A stretch of DNA of 64,000 nt, from contig JXTB01000402.1 of the NCBI GenBank assembly GCA_002914805.1, positions 108,429-172,428 on the forward strand. Direction: 5' to 3'. Below, piece by piece: positions 10,807 through 23,000 of the stretch (its first letter is position 1; every line of letters starts with the position of its first letter). The position numbers and the translations under genes are program-made. The notes beneath the pieces were generated by a model that saw nothing but the letters and a program-made list of their open reading frames with translations, made no database searches and was not told the origin of the DNA. The stretch comes from Parasponia andersonii (Eukaryota; Streptophyta; Magnoliopsida; Rosales; Cannabaceae).

Positions 10807-13002
10807 TGTAAAATCTGTATAATCACAAGGGTAAATTAGACATTTTAAAAGAAATGACAAAGTTGAAAATATTGAATTTTTGATTAAATTAATAAAATAT
10901 TTAGAATATCATAATATTTTACAACAATGCTCAATTTTTTCTTAAAAATCCTTCAGAAGTTCAAATTTTCAACAAATAGGAGCTTGAGGAAGAGAGAAAA
11001 AAAAAAAAAAATGTTGGATCTGCTGCCGCCTACAGTCGCCACACCACCGCCCACCTCAATCGACATACCAGCCCGTGTCAAAGGGCTTTCGAAAACGAAT
11101 CCATACCACCAGTCCCGTCTCGTTTCGACGTTATATGAAGTATTACAGCTCCACAAAAATTCTGCCTCCGGTGAGATTTTTCGGCCACCAGAGCGCTATC
11201 CGACCTCTGTTTTCGACACCTCCAGCAAGTGAAGCTCTATCTCACCGTCACCAATCAACTCCAAGTGGTTTCATATTGAAACTCATCTCCCTTAAGTTTT
11301 TACCATTTTTACTGTTTTTACCAACTATGTAAAAAGTGATATTCACGTAATTATTTTGATTAAATGATTTATTTATTTAAGGTAAATATATGAGGTGAAA
11401 GAGGGTTAAAAATTATGAATAATTATATTTGGTAAAAGTAAAAAGGGTAACGGTAAGTGCAGTAAATAGTAATTAGAAAAAAAAAAGGATATTTTTCTAA
11501 TTATTTTCAAAAGGTGGTATTTATGTAATTCTCGAATTTTTGGGCTTAATAATACTAGGGACCTCGAAACTGAGTTCTAATTTCGAATTTGGACTCAGTG
11601 AGGTCGAGATATGAATTTTGATATAAATATCACTATATTTTGTTGTGGAACGAAAATTGAAATTTCGTGGCACAAATTGCATCATTTTTTGTGCCATGGG
11701 CCGGTCCCGCACCGGGACCCATTTTTGACCAAGTATATATTTAATCTAGCATTTTTGGGTGTTCTGAATTTAGTAGTAACCTCTATTTCTATATTTGAAA
11801 CTCTGATGGAAAAGTCAATTTTTCAATTGGACTTACTAGGAACCGAAAATTGTCGTTTAAGTACCTGAGTGACTAACTGGGGATTTTTCGAGCATCATTG
11901 ACCTGGTATTACTACCATATCAAGGTAGGGGTTCGAGTACCTAATTTTTATATTTGTTTTGGATTTTATTTGCATTAAAACTTATTTATGAAAAATCATG
12001 ATTTTGCGATAGTTAAAGAAAGTATTGTTAATTGTTGGGTTATAGTGGGATTGAATTGCATAAATTATTTTATACATTTTTGCGTACCAGTTTTGGGATA
12101 AAACAGTGGTGTGCTACCCATGTTACAATAAATCCCAGAATAATGCCAAGTTGAATTTTTAAAGCATGATTTGATTATTGGATGCATAGTAGTCGTAAAC
12201 TGTTATATGTTGTACATACCATAGGATCACACACTTGAGTTCCATTATAACATTGCGGTATTTTTAGGTCACTGGCGAGTTGCTATAGCTCTAGGTGAGA
12301 CTGCAGTGCTAGGTGAGAGACCTAGGCCCCTGTGCAGATTTTTACCTGGTATGCCTATAGACAATGTCAGGATGTTAAATACCTCAGCTAAAGAGGTATT
12401 ACAAGGTCATGATGGGAGGATGAGAGCTCATTTATATCCTTGTTGATATATGGTATGTACAATGATGTGGTTTTTATTTTGGTTTTGAATATGTGACTAT
12501 TCTAGATACCAATGAATTTATAAATTTGATTTATACATGGATTTAAAGGAACTAACTATGCAGATTTGAGAAATTGCATCAATCTAAAAGGTAATTAAAT
12601 TCCTACTGAGCACTTGAATGTTCATTCTTTACTTTTCCCTTCTCAGGCAATGCTTGGTATGACTTTGAAAACTCGGGAGCAGAGGATTGAGGAATTGGTT
12701 ACCGTACAGAAAATTAGTAATTATATAAATAATATTATTATTTATCTTGACTTATATTAAATATTAATGAGCTCATTTCACGGACTCTGTCTGTATAATT
12801 AGTGTGTTGGATTGTGAGACTACTGATAATGATGCTTGGCTTATTTTCATAAATTTCATTAACAATCTAAGTCTAATGGTGATCACAAAACTAAGGGAAT
12901 TTTTCTTTTAAAATTATTTTTATGAATTTTTCTTAAATAACTTTTGAATTTCTACTTGTGAAATTCTTTTTCTGTCACTGGTCCGGGGTTTGGGTCGTGA
13001 CA
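10807..13002 (+). mobile_element. Complete solo LTR (family A, copy 1), 2196 bp
   Basis: Starts TGTAAAATCTGTATAATC and ends GGGTTTGGGTCGTGACA. It is flanked by a perfect 5-bp duplication CAACT (10802-10806 and 13003-13007). There is no internal region, primer site or second LTR, so it is a solo LTR left by LTR-LTR recombination. A related copy in the opposite orientation lies at 58460-60645. The end motif (GGGTCGTGACA) resembles Ty3/Gypsy Tekay/Del-type LTRs from memory; lineage not proven. The proline-rich ORFs near 10927-11332 lie in the LTR body and are not treated as a gene. It splits the CACTA remnant. Confidence 0.85.
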
Positions 13003-13269
13003 CAACTAGCTAGAGGTATGCTTGCATGAACTTCCTCTATTTCACAAGAATCTCATCAATTTCAATTTGCGCATATGATTTTTTTCCAACAAATTACAAA
13101 TAGAGATAATTAAAATTAATAAATCTAAGATTATTATTGCTAATAACGTGAATATCACTTCAAATACTTTAAGGTTTATGGGCTGCATTTATGATAGGAT
13201 TACATCTCTCATATAGCGCATTACATAGACGTGATTCTAATTTGTGCATTCAATTTCTTAGTTACCTCA

Positions 13270-14530
13270 AAAAAATTTATACCGTTTTAAAGATTTTGGA
13301 GTAATACCATGTTCCGCCTTGCCATTGATCCTGTATCTCTTCGGTAAAAGTGATCTCTTCTCAAAAACCTTTTATGGCTTGTATACCATCGCTTCATTTA
13401 GTGCTTCATTCTACAAGAATGTGTCCAGTTGACATATAGGACATGCTTTCTAACATTTTACACTGCATCCTAACAAGTTTCATGTACTGGAAAATCATTG
13501 ATGTTCCATAATAATATAACCCTTAAGTTAAAAGTTTCGTCTTTATGTACATCATAAGTTTCAATTTATGTATTCCACAACATTTTCAAATCATAAATAT
13601 AAGGGGCTTAAGTATACGCCAATATCATTACTAGGTAGTTTTGGACCATAAATTACAAATGTCAGCGTCATGAATCTTCTTTTCATGCACAATCACGATA
13701 GAAGATTTTAATTATAAGCAAAACTGGCCAACAAATATCTTCACTACACAAAGTACTATGAAGATTGATCCCATATATACATAGAAAGGCCTAGCCTATG
13801 CTATATAATTATCAATTGTCTTCCACGACGGAAAATCTGTTCGATGACGAAATTGGCATTAGAAATCCTACCTCTTGCGTGTCATATCAAGTTTTTGGCA
13901 TGTTTAATATTTCGAAACAATCTTTTAAACTATGAAATTGGTGAAATATACCACAAGACTTTTGCAGGAACTCCAATCTTTTCCTTGGTCACATTTTTTC
14001 TTTTCTTCTATCTTGACTCAGTACAACTTGGATTAACTACTTGTATGGATGAACTCCTTTCGCTATAAATGCCGTCATTAAGACATGCATGTATCTTTTG
14101 ATAATCTATACCAAGGGTACATAATGTGCCTTATACATTGAGAAAGGAATTTCACTGTCGATTGGAAGTATATCACCAAGTAAGCTTAATAATTCCAAAA
14201 AGCTTTTGTCACTCCCACTATTTATTGCCTTTAAGTTATACAATCTAACGAAAGCTAACAACTTAATGAATTTTATTCAATTAGGATATAAAGTTTTTTC
14301 AACTTGCTCAAGTAACTTTTCAATCTTAATTGGATATTTTGCAAAATCCTCTTCTGAATTATGAATCATTTTATTAATTTGATCATCAAAGTCATTAGCA
14401 TCATCATGTTCTCTTTAGGCCCTTAATTTAATTTTTGACGATCCACATATTGTTTCTTCCCCATGCCATATCCATCTTCTATAACCTGGTCAATGCCATT
14501 AAAATAAGGATGTTCTTTTACATTTACACT
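13270..14530 (-). pseudogene. Decayed CACTA (En/Spm) transposase
   Basis: Reading the minus strand in shifting frames gives the conserved order of a plant CACTA transposase. Acidic N-terminal part near 14410-14285 (HNSEEDFAKYPIKIEKLLEQ); then a block with KIGVPAKVLWYISPIS near 13980-13930; then GPKLPSNDIGVYLSPLI near 13660-13600; WNINDFPV near 13505; and finally RMKH, RWYTSHKRFLRRDHFYRR near 13420-13330. Multiple stops and frameshifts show it is long dead. In intact elements this protein binds the subterminal repeats and cuts the ends. The C-terminal part is lost around the solo LTR at 10807-13002, so that insertion lies in the same old element. Confidence 0.75.
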
Positions 14531-15600
14531 AACCTTCTTTAAAACACAGTGCTAAGCTTCTTTAAATTTCCACATTTCGAACATAGACACCTTATAAGAT
14601 TGGGACTAGTAGAGTGATCAATTGCAAATTGAAGAAAATTTACAATTCTAGTGATTTTCTATCCACGTCTATTTTCTATTCATTCCTAGTCATCTAGCCA
14701 ATAAGGAAACACTTGTCAATCTGTCTCCTATGTGTCAACAAAAGGAATATAATAAACAAATAATTATCACTATTTTACACTCATGAACTTGCTATCAATT
14801 AACATCGATCACACTTATACTCATAAAAATAAGTAATACATAAATAGGTTTTCAAATATAATTAGATTCTTCTCTCTAAAGAATAAACAAAACAAGAAAC
14901 TCGTACTAAATTATCAAATCAATACAATGTTCATCTTAAATATTGGAGTCAAAATAGAAACATATACCAAGTTACTAATAAAATCAACAACAATAATTTT
15001 TTAATTCATCACACTTATAAAGAAAGATTAAACGGACAAAGAAAAAAAAAATATTTCATAACAACACATGAAACATTAAAAGAAAGAGAAAAGTACCTTT
15101 TGGAGGAGAAAGATGGAAGTTGAAGCAGCAAAATTAGTTGCTAAATAAAATGAAATTAGTTAAACCCAAGGAAAATAAATTCTTGAGAACAAGAACAATG
15201 AGTACCTTAAGTTATGACTTTTACAAAAAAACTAATAAAACAAAAAGAACAAGAACAATGAGTTCATACCTCTTCGAGGAGAAAAATGGGAGTAAAAGTG
15301 AAAGTAGAAATAGAAATGGAAGTGACAAAACCTAAATAAAATATAAAATTATTAGCCCCCAATAAATTTTTTAAAATGAAATAAAAAATAATAAAGTGCA
15401 ATTAATAAAATGTAGAAAATTACCTAGCTTTTACAAGCAAGATATCCAAATGTAGATGATTAAAGAGTGAAAATATAAGTATGTTAGGAGTAATGGAGGT
15501 TAAAGAGATAACTTAAGAGGTTTTTGGGTGAAAATACCTAAAAAATAAAGTTAGAAATCCTTTTCTTCACACAACCCTGTGAGAGTGGGGAGAAAATTTT
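14531..15600. other. AT-rich spacer inside the CACTA remnant
   Basis: No recognisable protein. It contains a short repeated motif AAGAACAATGAGT (near 15190 and 15251), which produces the small 65-aa plus-strand ORF at 15138-15335. Probably the 5' non-coding part of the CACTA element. Confidence 0.4.
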
Positions 15601-16080
15601 CCCCTTTCCACTTTGGGTGAAGAACATGTGTCTGACACCAAAAAAAAAATGTTATTTATGGGCTCCTAATGATGCTGAACAACATCATTTCTGGGGTCAG
15701 GACGTATCCCTGATACCCAGAAATGACACTGATTTGGTGTCATGAAAGCTAGGAAAGTGCATTCTGGGCTCAATTTTTGAAGCCGAGTTTTGGGCTTTAG
15801 ACCAAAGACACCCCGGTTCACCATGAACCGACGTATTTTATTAATGACACATGTTTAAATAGTAAACAATGTGGTTTTAGTTGAATCGGCATCGTTTAAG
15901 AATGATTTAACTCTGGTTCATGATTCATAATATAGCAATATTAAATATTCCTCATAGACGCCCATTTATGGCATTTATTTAGTTTTAAATGACGCTAGTT
16001 CAGTTGAGTCAGCACTGAACCAGTCTTATTTAACACGATTATCACGCCAGTTGGATCTGTCAAATATTTCGTACTTTGTT
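15601..16080. repeat. CACTA subterminal-like repeats (inner part)
   Basis: A GC-richer patch with inverted short motifs: GGTTCACCATGAACC near 15833, GGTTCATGATTC near 15915, and GACGCTAGTTCAGTTGAGTC followed by AGCACTGAACC near 15992-16022. Very similar wording (GTTCACCGTGAATTGGCATC) occurs at 18208 close to the right terminus. The two parts are probably one subterminal array split by later insertion. Confidence 0.45.
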
Positions 16081-16159
16081 TGTAAAACTTATAAATATTA
16101 GATACAAATGTACTTTTGTATTGTGTTGTGCAATATTATGCCCGAGATTCAAAATCATT

Positions 16160-16405
16160 GGCCTGACATGGCCCTTTAGCCCATATTTGAATGTGATATA
16201 TCATACTTCGTGCTGCTTTGTCATATCAACTCACATGCCTAGACCCTTTAGCCCATATTTGAACGTGATATATCATACTTCGTGCTGCTTCATACTTCGT
16301 GCTGCTTTGTCATATCAACTCACATGCCTAGACCCTTTAGCCCATATTTGAACGTGATATATCATACTTCGTGCTGCTTTGTCATATCAACCCACATGCC
16401 TAGAC
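16160..16405. repeat. 72-bp tandem repeat, about three copies
   Basis: Units beginning CCTAGACCCTTTAGCCCATA start near 16162 (variant), 16238 and 16327, with the next boundary at 16399. The second unit contains an extra 17-bp internal duplication of CATACTTCGTGCTGCTT. The unit is 24 codons long, so both small ORFs here repeat the same peptide and are artefacts. Confidence 0.8.
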
Positions 16406-16504
16406 GTGCCAGTCTATTTAGGCCAAAGCAAAAAAAAAAAAAAATACTTATAAAATGTTGTAAACTATATATTGTCTCCCAACTAGGATTTTATTGATTA
16501 TTAG

Positions 16505-17945
16505 TATGTGTAAGTGTAAAATTAAACAATTTAATTTACTTATACATACCTATGCAATTGCACACGGTCACAAGTAAGATAGATTTAGTAAGTTGAGTAT
16601 CGAACACACGAGGATTGAATACTAATCTAAGTTAAGTACTAAGATTATATCAATTCAAATTTTATCCAAATAAATTAAAAACAAGCAAAAGAAATAAAAT
16701 AAAATGAAAAATATAAAAAGAAATGCGGGAAAAGAAATGCCTGGGTTTACTAGTTTCTTAACCCCTCTCTTATCTTGATATCTCATTTTTTCCTCTAATT
16801 AGTTTAACCAATTGATTGTTAATTGGATGAATTAATTTAATCACAAGCTTCTTCAGTCGTCAAGTAATAATTTTCATCTAACCTAACTCACTATATTCCT
16901 ATGAAGGCTAAACTTAGATGGAATCATTAGATTCAAGTACCCACAATGGTTACATGCATTAAATAGATATATTCATATTCTCTTTCTATGGCTAAATACA
17001 TAACTTTGTTTCTATTCCATTATATGTTTCTAAAAATCATGCAAGTTGGTGATCAAGCAATAAGAAGTACTGACTATGAGAAAGAGAAACCAATCAAATG
17101 GACAATTGGATGTTAAAAGAAAAGATAAAACATAAACAAGATACTAGTTTGGTTCATTTAGTAAAACTAAATAAAAAGAAAATTTGCTCATAATATAGAT
17201 TGAAAACAATAAGCAATTCATTTCAAATAAAATCAAGATTACAAAAGTAAAAGGAGAAAATTTGAAGAATAAAACTAGATAGATGTAGATTTCTCATTTT
17301 GAAAGAGCTTTGATATGTTCTTCAAGGTTAGGAAGCTTTCTCTTCCAAAGATAGTCTTTTGCCCTCTTGATTTTTCTCTCAAGTTTTGCTCTCAACTATA
17401 TTAATCATTTAGCAAAATCTAAAATAGAAATCTAAACAAGAAACTAAACTAGAAATGTGAATATTACTATACAATTTATTTATTTATAAAAGTTATTTTT
17501 TGTGTTTTTCACTAGAGCTCCAAATTTTGGAGCTCTTTCTCACTTCAAAATCTCTTTAGAATTATTTACCTCTACCCTTAAAATAGGGTTTTTTCTAAGC
17601 TAACTCTTGCACACTTAAGGATAGGTCAAATCTGGACCATCGAATGGTCAAAATGTGATCTGAGCCTTCAAAACGGATTGTTGGACACGTGAGGGGTGTA
17701 GTTGCACTTCTATGAGGTATGGTTGTACCATTAGTTCTACTACTGCTAGATTTTCTCCCCTTTTAGCTCTTTTTGCTACTTTTTGAGCCCTTTTCACTCC
17801 AAATCCATTTCTTTTACTTTCTTATATTAAAACATTAACCAAACATCAACATAACTCAAATTAAAGTAAGAAAATAAATAGAACATAACAGTAATAAAGA
17901 TAATTAAGCACAAAATAATTCTAATTTCTCAAAGTTATCAGTTCA
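16505..17945. mobile_element. Probable LTR or LTR fragment (~1.4 kb)
   Basis: The stretch opens with TGTAAGTGTAAAATTAA and contains GCACACGGTCACAAGTAA followed by GAGTATCGAACACACGAGG, a combination I recognise from plant LTRs (Athila/TRIM-like). It closes with CTCAAAGTTATCA. TG...CA ends are plausible, but no target duplication was found. It lies between the two halves of the CACTA subterminal array. Confidence 0.35.
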
Positions 17946-18169
17946 AATTTATATATTAGAAAAATAATTTAAAATAATACATGTGTAACGTGCTCAAGTG
18001 TCATACATATATCCTAGCATGTTATGTTATACCTACAACCATGTCATGTTGTGCTCAACTCATCATGTTTAAATTATGAGTCCGACGTGGCTCCCATAAT
18101 TGAACTATGCTTGACATAACCCACATTTTATATGTCGTTCTATACTTATGTTGTGTAATACTATCGTGC

Positions 18170-18682
18170 TAATTGATTGATCCAGCCTTCTAGATAGCTC
18201 TAATGATAGTTCACCGTGAATTGGCATCAAATACAACTCATAGATGCACGTTCATGGTAAATTGGTGTCTATTTAGCTTTTACAATAGTGGCGTTAAGAG
18301 AAGGATTGTTAAATGTACTCTCTTTTACATTTTCTAGTCCTACTATCTGATGCATGAGTTCTATTATTCAATTTAATATTTTAATAATGCAACAACTTAT
18401 AGTGAAATCTATATGTTAAGTAGTGAAATTAGGAGAATATAAAAGAGAATATTGCTATCATTTCTCCTGGTGTTAAATTCAGCTATTTGCAAAACAAAGT
18501 ATTAAAATAATAGTTTTATTAAAATAATATTCTAGGTAGCTCTAGTTAGCGTTAAATGTCTTATACTATTTGCTAAAGAGAAAAAAAAAAGTATTAAAAT
18601 AATAGACTACATCAATTGTTTAAAAAAACCGGTATCTTTTTAAATTCAGTAATTGTCTTCTATTGTTATTTTTGCAGTAGTG
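18170..18682 (-). mobile_element. Right terminus of the CACTA element
   Basis: On the minus strand the sequence begins CACTACTGCAAAAATAACAA at 18682, a typical CACTA terminal inverted repeat. It is followed inward by AT-rich spacer with a repeated TATTAAAATAATAG motif and then by subterminal motifs near 18320-18190. It is on the 5' side of the transposase pseudogene, as expected. I could not find the matching left end near 10 kb, so the element is probably truncated or its end has diverged. Confidence 0.55.
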
Positions 18683-19104
18683 AACAAAAATACAAGAATT
18701 TAATGATTGAGGAAGAAGTATAAATCCAATATATATGTTATGACATATCAAAAGATGATATATACGTTAAGACATATCAAAAGACAAATTCAAGTTTTGG
18801 GATTAGGCTTAATTGGTCTTCAGTAATTTTTTTTTTCTCCTACTGAATTCAACTTCTTTATCTTGAATTCCACTTGTTTATAATGCTTTTGAAAAAGATA
18901 ATTTCAAATGCAGGCAAATCGTCACAAATTGTCTCACAAGAACTCTAGCATCTTTTTCTCTAAAAACATTCAACTTCTTTTCCACAATTTCTATCTATCA
19001 AAACAAGAGATTAAATCTCTCTCTTCAGTAGGATTTTCCTAATATAATTTTATTTTTGTTTTATTAATCCTCCATTTTGAGTATAGGTCTTTGTTTCTAA
19101 TATT

Positions 19105-19590
19105 TGTTAAATGATATTAGGATTGCAATTAAACCAAATAGAAACCTTAAATCATTCATGTTAAATTGATAAGTCAGGGTTTGTTGAATATACCTGAGTC
19201 TATGATAGATGATGACTATTTAGATGATCAACTGAAGGCAGAAGCGATGGATAACAAATAGTGATATATGAGGGTTTGGTCTTTTACACAACTTAATCCT
19301 TAAAACACTTAGATAGAACTCTCTATAATTGAAGTTAGGTCATAGAGAGAATGAGCACATATGAAAAGGTGGTGGGGACCATACTCTAACATGTTCTTTA
19401 AGTAGTCCCTAGTTGAGTATCCATCACACCCAACTAGGTGACTAATAAAGTATCCATATTGGTATTCATATCCAGTTAGATATCATGAACTAGCCTTATT
19501 AAATCACTTATTGGGTCTACTTAAGAATAATATGGCCCATTACAATTGTTAAAATATGTGACCCAATATAAGAAATCAAATATCCTAACA
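19105..19590 (-). repeat. 3' LTR of the Copia element
   Basis: Plus-strand start TGTTAAATGATATTAGG, end TATCCTAACA. It aligns throughout with 24200-24681 with scattered substitutions and one extra segment around the AACTAGGTGACTAATAAAG portion. Confidence 0.9.
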
Positions 19591-20149
19591 ATCTCCTACT
19601 TAGGTCACATATATACCAAATACAATTGTATTACAAAATTGAAGTGTGGCCATAAATATGCCATATTATTCCTGAATATCCCCGAAGTTGCAATCTTGTC
19701 CATCAAACATATCAGTACGAAACCAAAGCGCTCGTCGTTGCACTTATTTAGATGGCAACTAGAACCTTCAATAATCAGTGTACTGATACACTCGAATGAC
19801 ATAGATCAAGTATGGAATATGGCATAGAAATTACACATAATGTGATTTACCGTACCTATTTCCAACTGGTCTTCCTTAAACTTTATTAAGATCAATCTTA
19901 TTTTTCCCCTTTAGTGTATTAGCGCAAACTTTATTATTAAACCACAATAAGAAATCAAGAAAGTATGAAATACATCATATATTAAAAATTGAACAAAATC
20001 TACAATGAAAACAGTCATCAATAACCAAAGTACTATAGTATACAAGCATAAACAAGTATCACCCAATAAGCATCTAAACCAAACTACAAAACTACAAACA
20101 CCTACTAAAATTGCACTCCATCCAAAAATACAACACCCACACAAGCAAT

Positions 20150-20494
20150 ATGCTCGTGAAAAACCTTAGGTGGTAAGCCTTTAGTGAGCGGATCCACTAT
20201 TATAGAGTTTGTACCGATATGCTTAATTTATACTAAATGGCTTTATACTCTTTTTCTTACAGCTAGGAACTTAATGTCAATGTGCTTTGATTTCGATGAG
20301 CTCCTGTTGCTGTTGGAATATAAGACTGCAGAGTTATTATCACAATAAAGTTTCAATGACCTCTCAATGCCATTTACCATATGCAACCCAACGACAAATT
20401 TACGTAGCCATATTCCCTGATTGGATGCCTTATAACAAATTATGAATTCTGCCTTTCGAATCCCGTTTGGTCTTAAATATCCATTTGCAACCAA
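20150..20494 (-). pseudogene. Copia RNase H and C-terminal end of pol
   Basis: Contains EFIICYKASNQGIWLRKFV, then LKLYCDNNSAVLYSNSN and SKHIDIKFLAVR, the standard C-terminal RNase H part of plant Copia polyproteins. The further C-terminal wording (PLTKGLPPK region) is recognisable but interrupted by stops near 20160-20220. The N-terminal side is fused directly to the start of RT instead of following the YVDD region. Confidence 0.85.
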
Positions 20495-21990
20495 TGAACT
20501 TCGAACCTTCAGGTAATTTGACGAGATCCCAAATGTTATTGTCTCTCATAGACTTTGTTTGACTTGTGTGAAGTTGATTAGATCTTCTTTTACTATCCAA
20601 ATGTCAAACCCACGTTCCTAGAGATATACAAAATAATCATCTGAAATCACAGTTCTCTTTTCTTTAGTGGACCTCTTTAAAGGCACTAGTCCTTAAGTTT
20701 GTTGAGCTTGCTCTACTAGAGTATTTACCTCAACTAGGACAGAAACCTCCTGAACATTGTCTTGAACTGGAGAAATTATATCTTGAACAATGATATTCTT
20801 AGAAACAGAATCATGAGTGTCCTGACTATTGCCAATAGCAACCATAAGAAGAGAAACGAATTCCTCTTCAAAGACAATGTCTCTAACCTTATCTTCTCTT
20901 CGAAACTCAATATCCTCAAAAAATTTGACATTTTCCATCTCAAAGAAAGACTTTACTATGGGATCATAAAACTTATAATCTCTGGATCTTTCAGAATACC
21001 CTATAAAATAACAGCTTATAGTTCTTGAGTCCAGTTTCTTTTCATTCGACCTCTAAGGCCTTACCTCAGCTAGACAACCCCAAATGTGCAAATAACTTAT
21101 ATTGGGCTTTTGCCCAGTCCAGAGTTTATAAAGGATTTTAGCTACTACTTTACACGGTACTCTATTAAAAATATGTGCTTTAGTTTTGAGTGCATCTCCC
21201 CATAGTGATTCTGGTAAGATAGAATGACTGATCATACTCCTTATCATATCCTTTAGTATCTTATTGCGTCATTCAATAATATTATTCATGCTAGGTTTCC
21301 TAGGTATAGTGTATTGCAGGACAATATTGTACTCTTCTAAATACTTAGCAAAGGGCCCTGGATATTATTCACTCAATCCATCATACTGACCATAGTACTC
21401 AGCACCACGATCAGATTTGATAGTCTTAATTTTCTTATCAATCTTATTTTCAACATCAGCTTTATAAGCCTTAAATATGTCCAGTGATTGTGACTTCTAA
21501 CAAATCAAATATATGTAACCATAGCGAGAATAATCGTTTATGAACGTAATAAAGTATTATTGTCCATTCCAAGAAGCCGTAGGGAATGGACCACTAATGT
21601 CCGTATGCATCAGTTCTAAGAAGTTAGAGCTCCTATTGGCACCCAACTTCCTAATGTTTATCTGTTTTCCCTTTATACACTTAATGTAGACTTTAAATTC
21701 TATCAAATCAAGGGGACCATTCTATCAAATCAAGGGGACCAAAGATTTCATCAGATACAAGACATTCAATTCTTTGTTTAGAAATATATCCTAAACATCT
21801 ATGCTACAGCATCGATGAGTCCTCATTAGTTAATTTTTGTTTTGTACCTCTTGAATTAATATGCAAAGTTTCAATAATAATTGAATCATGCATAAGACTA
21901 AATAAATTATTTCCAAAAGAATAACTAAATCCAAATTTGTCCAATGCAGAAATAAAAATCAAATTCCACCTTAAAGACGGTACCACAAAA
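20495..21990 (-). pseudogene. Copia integrase region and RT start, decayed
   Basis: Fragments in order on the minus strand: 21986-21804 (pre-integrase region, VPSLRWNLIFISALDKFGF); around 21540-21370 an integrase core with stops; 21247-21053 the integrase C-terminal part ([20 protein letters not shown] and IWGC); 20938-20693 the integrase-RT linker (MENVKFFEDIEFRREDKV); then DNNIWDLVKLPEGSKFIGC and KWIF near 20550-20480, which is the first RT block. RT then breaks off and RNase H follows. Integrase would insert the cDNA copy and RT would make it; neither could work here. Confidence 0.8.
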
Positions 21991-22019
21991 TTCTAGTACA
22001 AATCCAAATATTTTCTAGA

Positions 22020-23000
22020 ATTCCAAAACAACCCAAAATGCCATATGGCCTCTTCCTCAACTATTTGGCTGTCGCCGACATAGATGACTCTTTCATTATT
22101 ACTTGACTTCCAGCTCTACAAGCAACCCTGTATAGAAACACTAACGTGAGTAGTAGCACCAGAATCTACCCACCAAGTATCTTTAGGTATAGAAGTTAAA
22201 TTAACTTCAGAATAAACAAAAGAGAAGCTTACTCTTCTTAACACGCCAGGCTTTGTACTTAGCACATTTCTTCTTCAGGTGTCCACTTTTTTCACAAAAG
22301 AAGTAACTTTGCTCATCTTACTTCTTCTATGCCTTAGCAGGTAGAGCTACTGTAGCTTCCTTATCCTTATCCATTTTCCTCTTCTTTGCCTTAGAGATAG
22401 TGGTCAAGTTAGCACTTTCAGGCCTTACAGTTTTGATTTTCACTTCCTCCTAAACACAAATAGCTATTAACTCATTAATATTCCATTTATTCTTTTAGGC
22501 ATTGTATATGGTCTGTAAGTTCCCATAGTGATTAGGAAGAGAAAGCAAAACCAAAGCCACAAGTAAATCCTCATTAATTTCTAACTTGAATTTCTTAAGC
22601 TTGCCAGCCAAATGATGTATTTACATGATGTACTCCCTTATATTTCTTTTTTTGTTATACCTCATTGAAATGAATTTCCTTAAGGTACTGATCATCTCAC
22701 GTTTTTCATTCTTGAGATATAATTTCTTAAGTGCAATAAGGAAATCTTTAGCATTTCTCCCTTAAGTAAAGAGTCCCGCATAATTTCCGAAATAGAGCAT
22801 TTCATAATCATAACACTCATACGATTGGACTTTTCCTAAAGCTCAAAATTCCTTTTATCCTCAGTGGAATTTTCTTCCGTAAGAGCAGTGAGTTGGTCCT
22901 TTCTTAGTGCCAGGTCAAGATCTATACAACCTAGTACGATCATGACATTCTCTTTCTAGGTCTTAAAGTTTGTGCTTGTAAGTACAGGAATTGTACCTAG
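22020..23000 (-). pseudogene. Copia gag and protease, decayed
   Basis: The protease active-site block DTWWVDSGATTHVSVSIQGC is readable near 22190-22130. A zinc-knuckle remnant FFCEKSGHLKKKCAKYKAW lies near 22320-22240. Its first cysteine is replaced by tyrosine (C-x2-C becomes Y-x2-C), so the knuckle should not bind zinc normally. Capsid-like gag reads further right with frameshifts up to about 23000. 23000-24185 is leader sequence without recognisable coding. Confidence 0.75.

Noticed and set aside
10927-11332. Plus-strand ORFs of 101 and 85 aa with a proline-rich stretch
   Set aside because: They lie inside a solo LTR with perfect target duplications; the GC-rich part is best read as LTR leader sequence.
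16076-16497. ORFs of 91 and 71 aa with a repeated peptide
   Set aside because: Direct consequence of the 72-bp tandem repeat.
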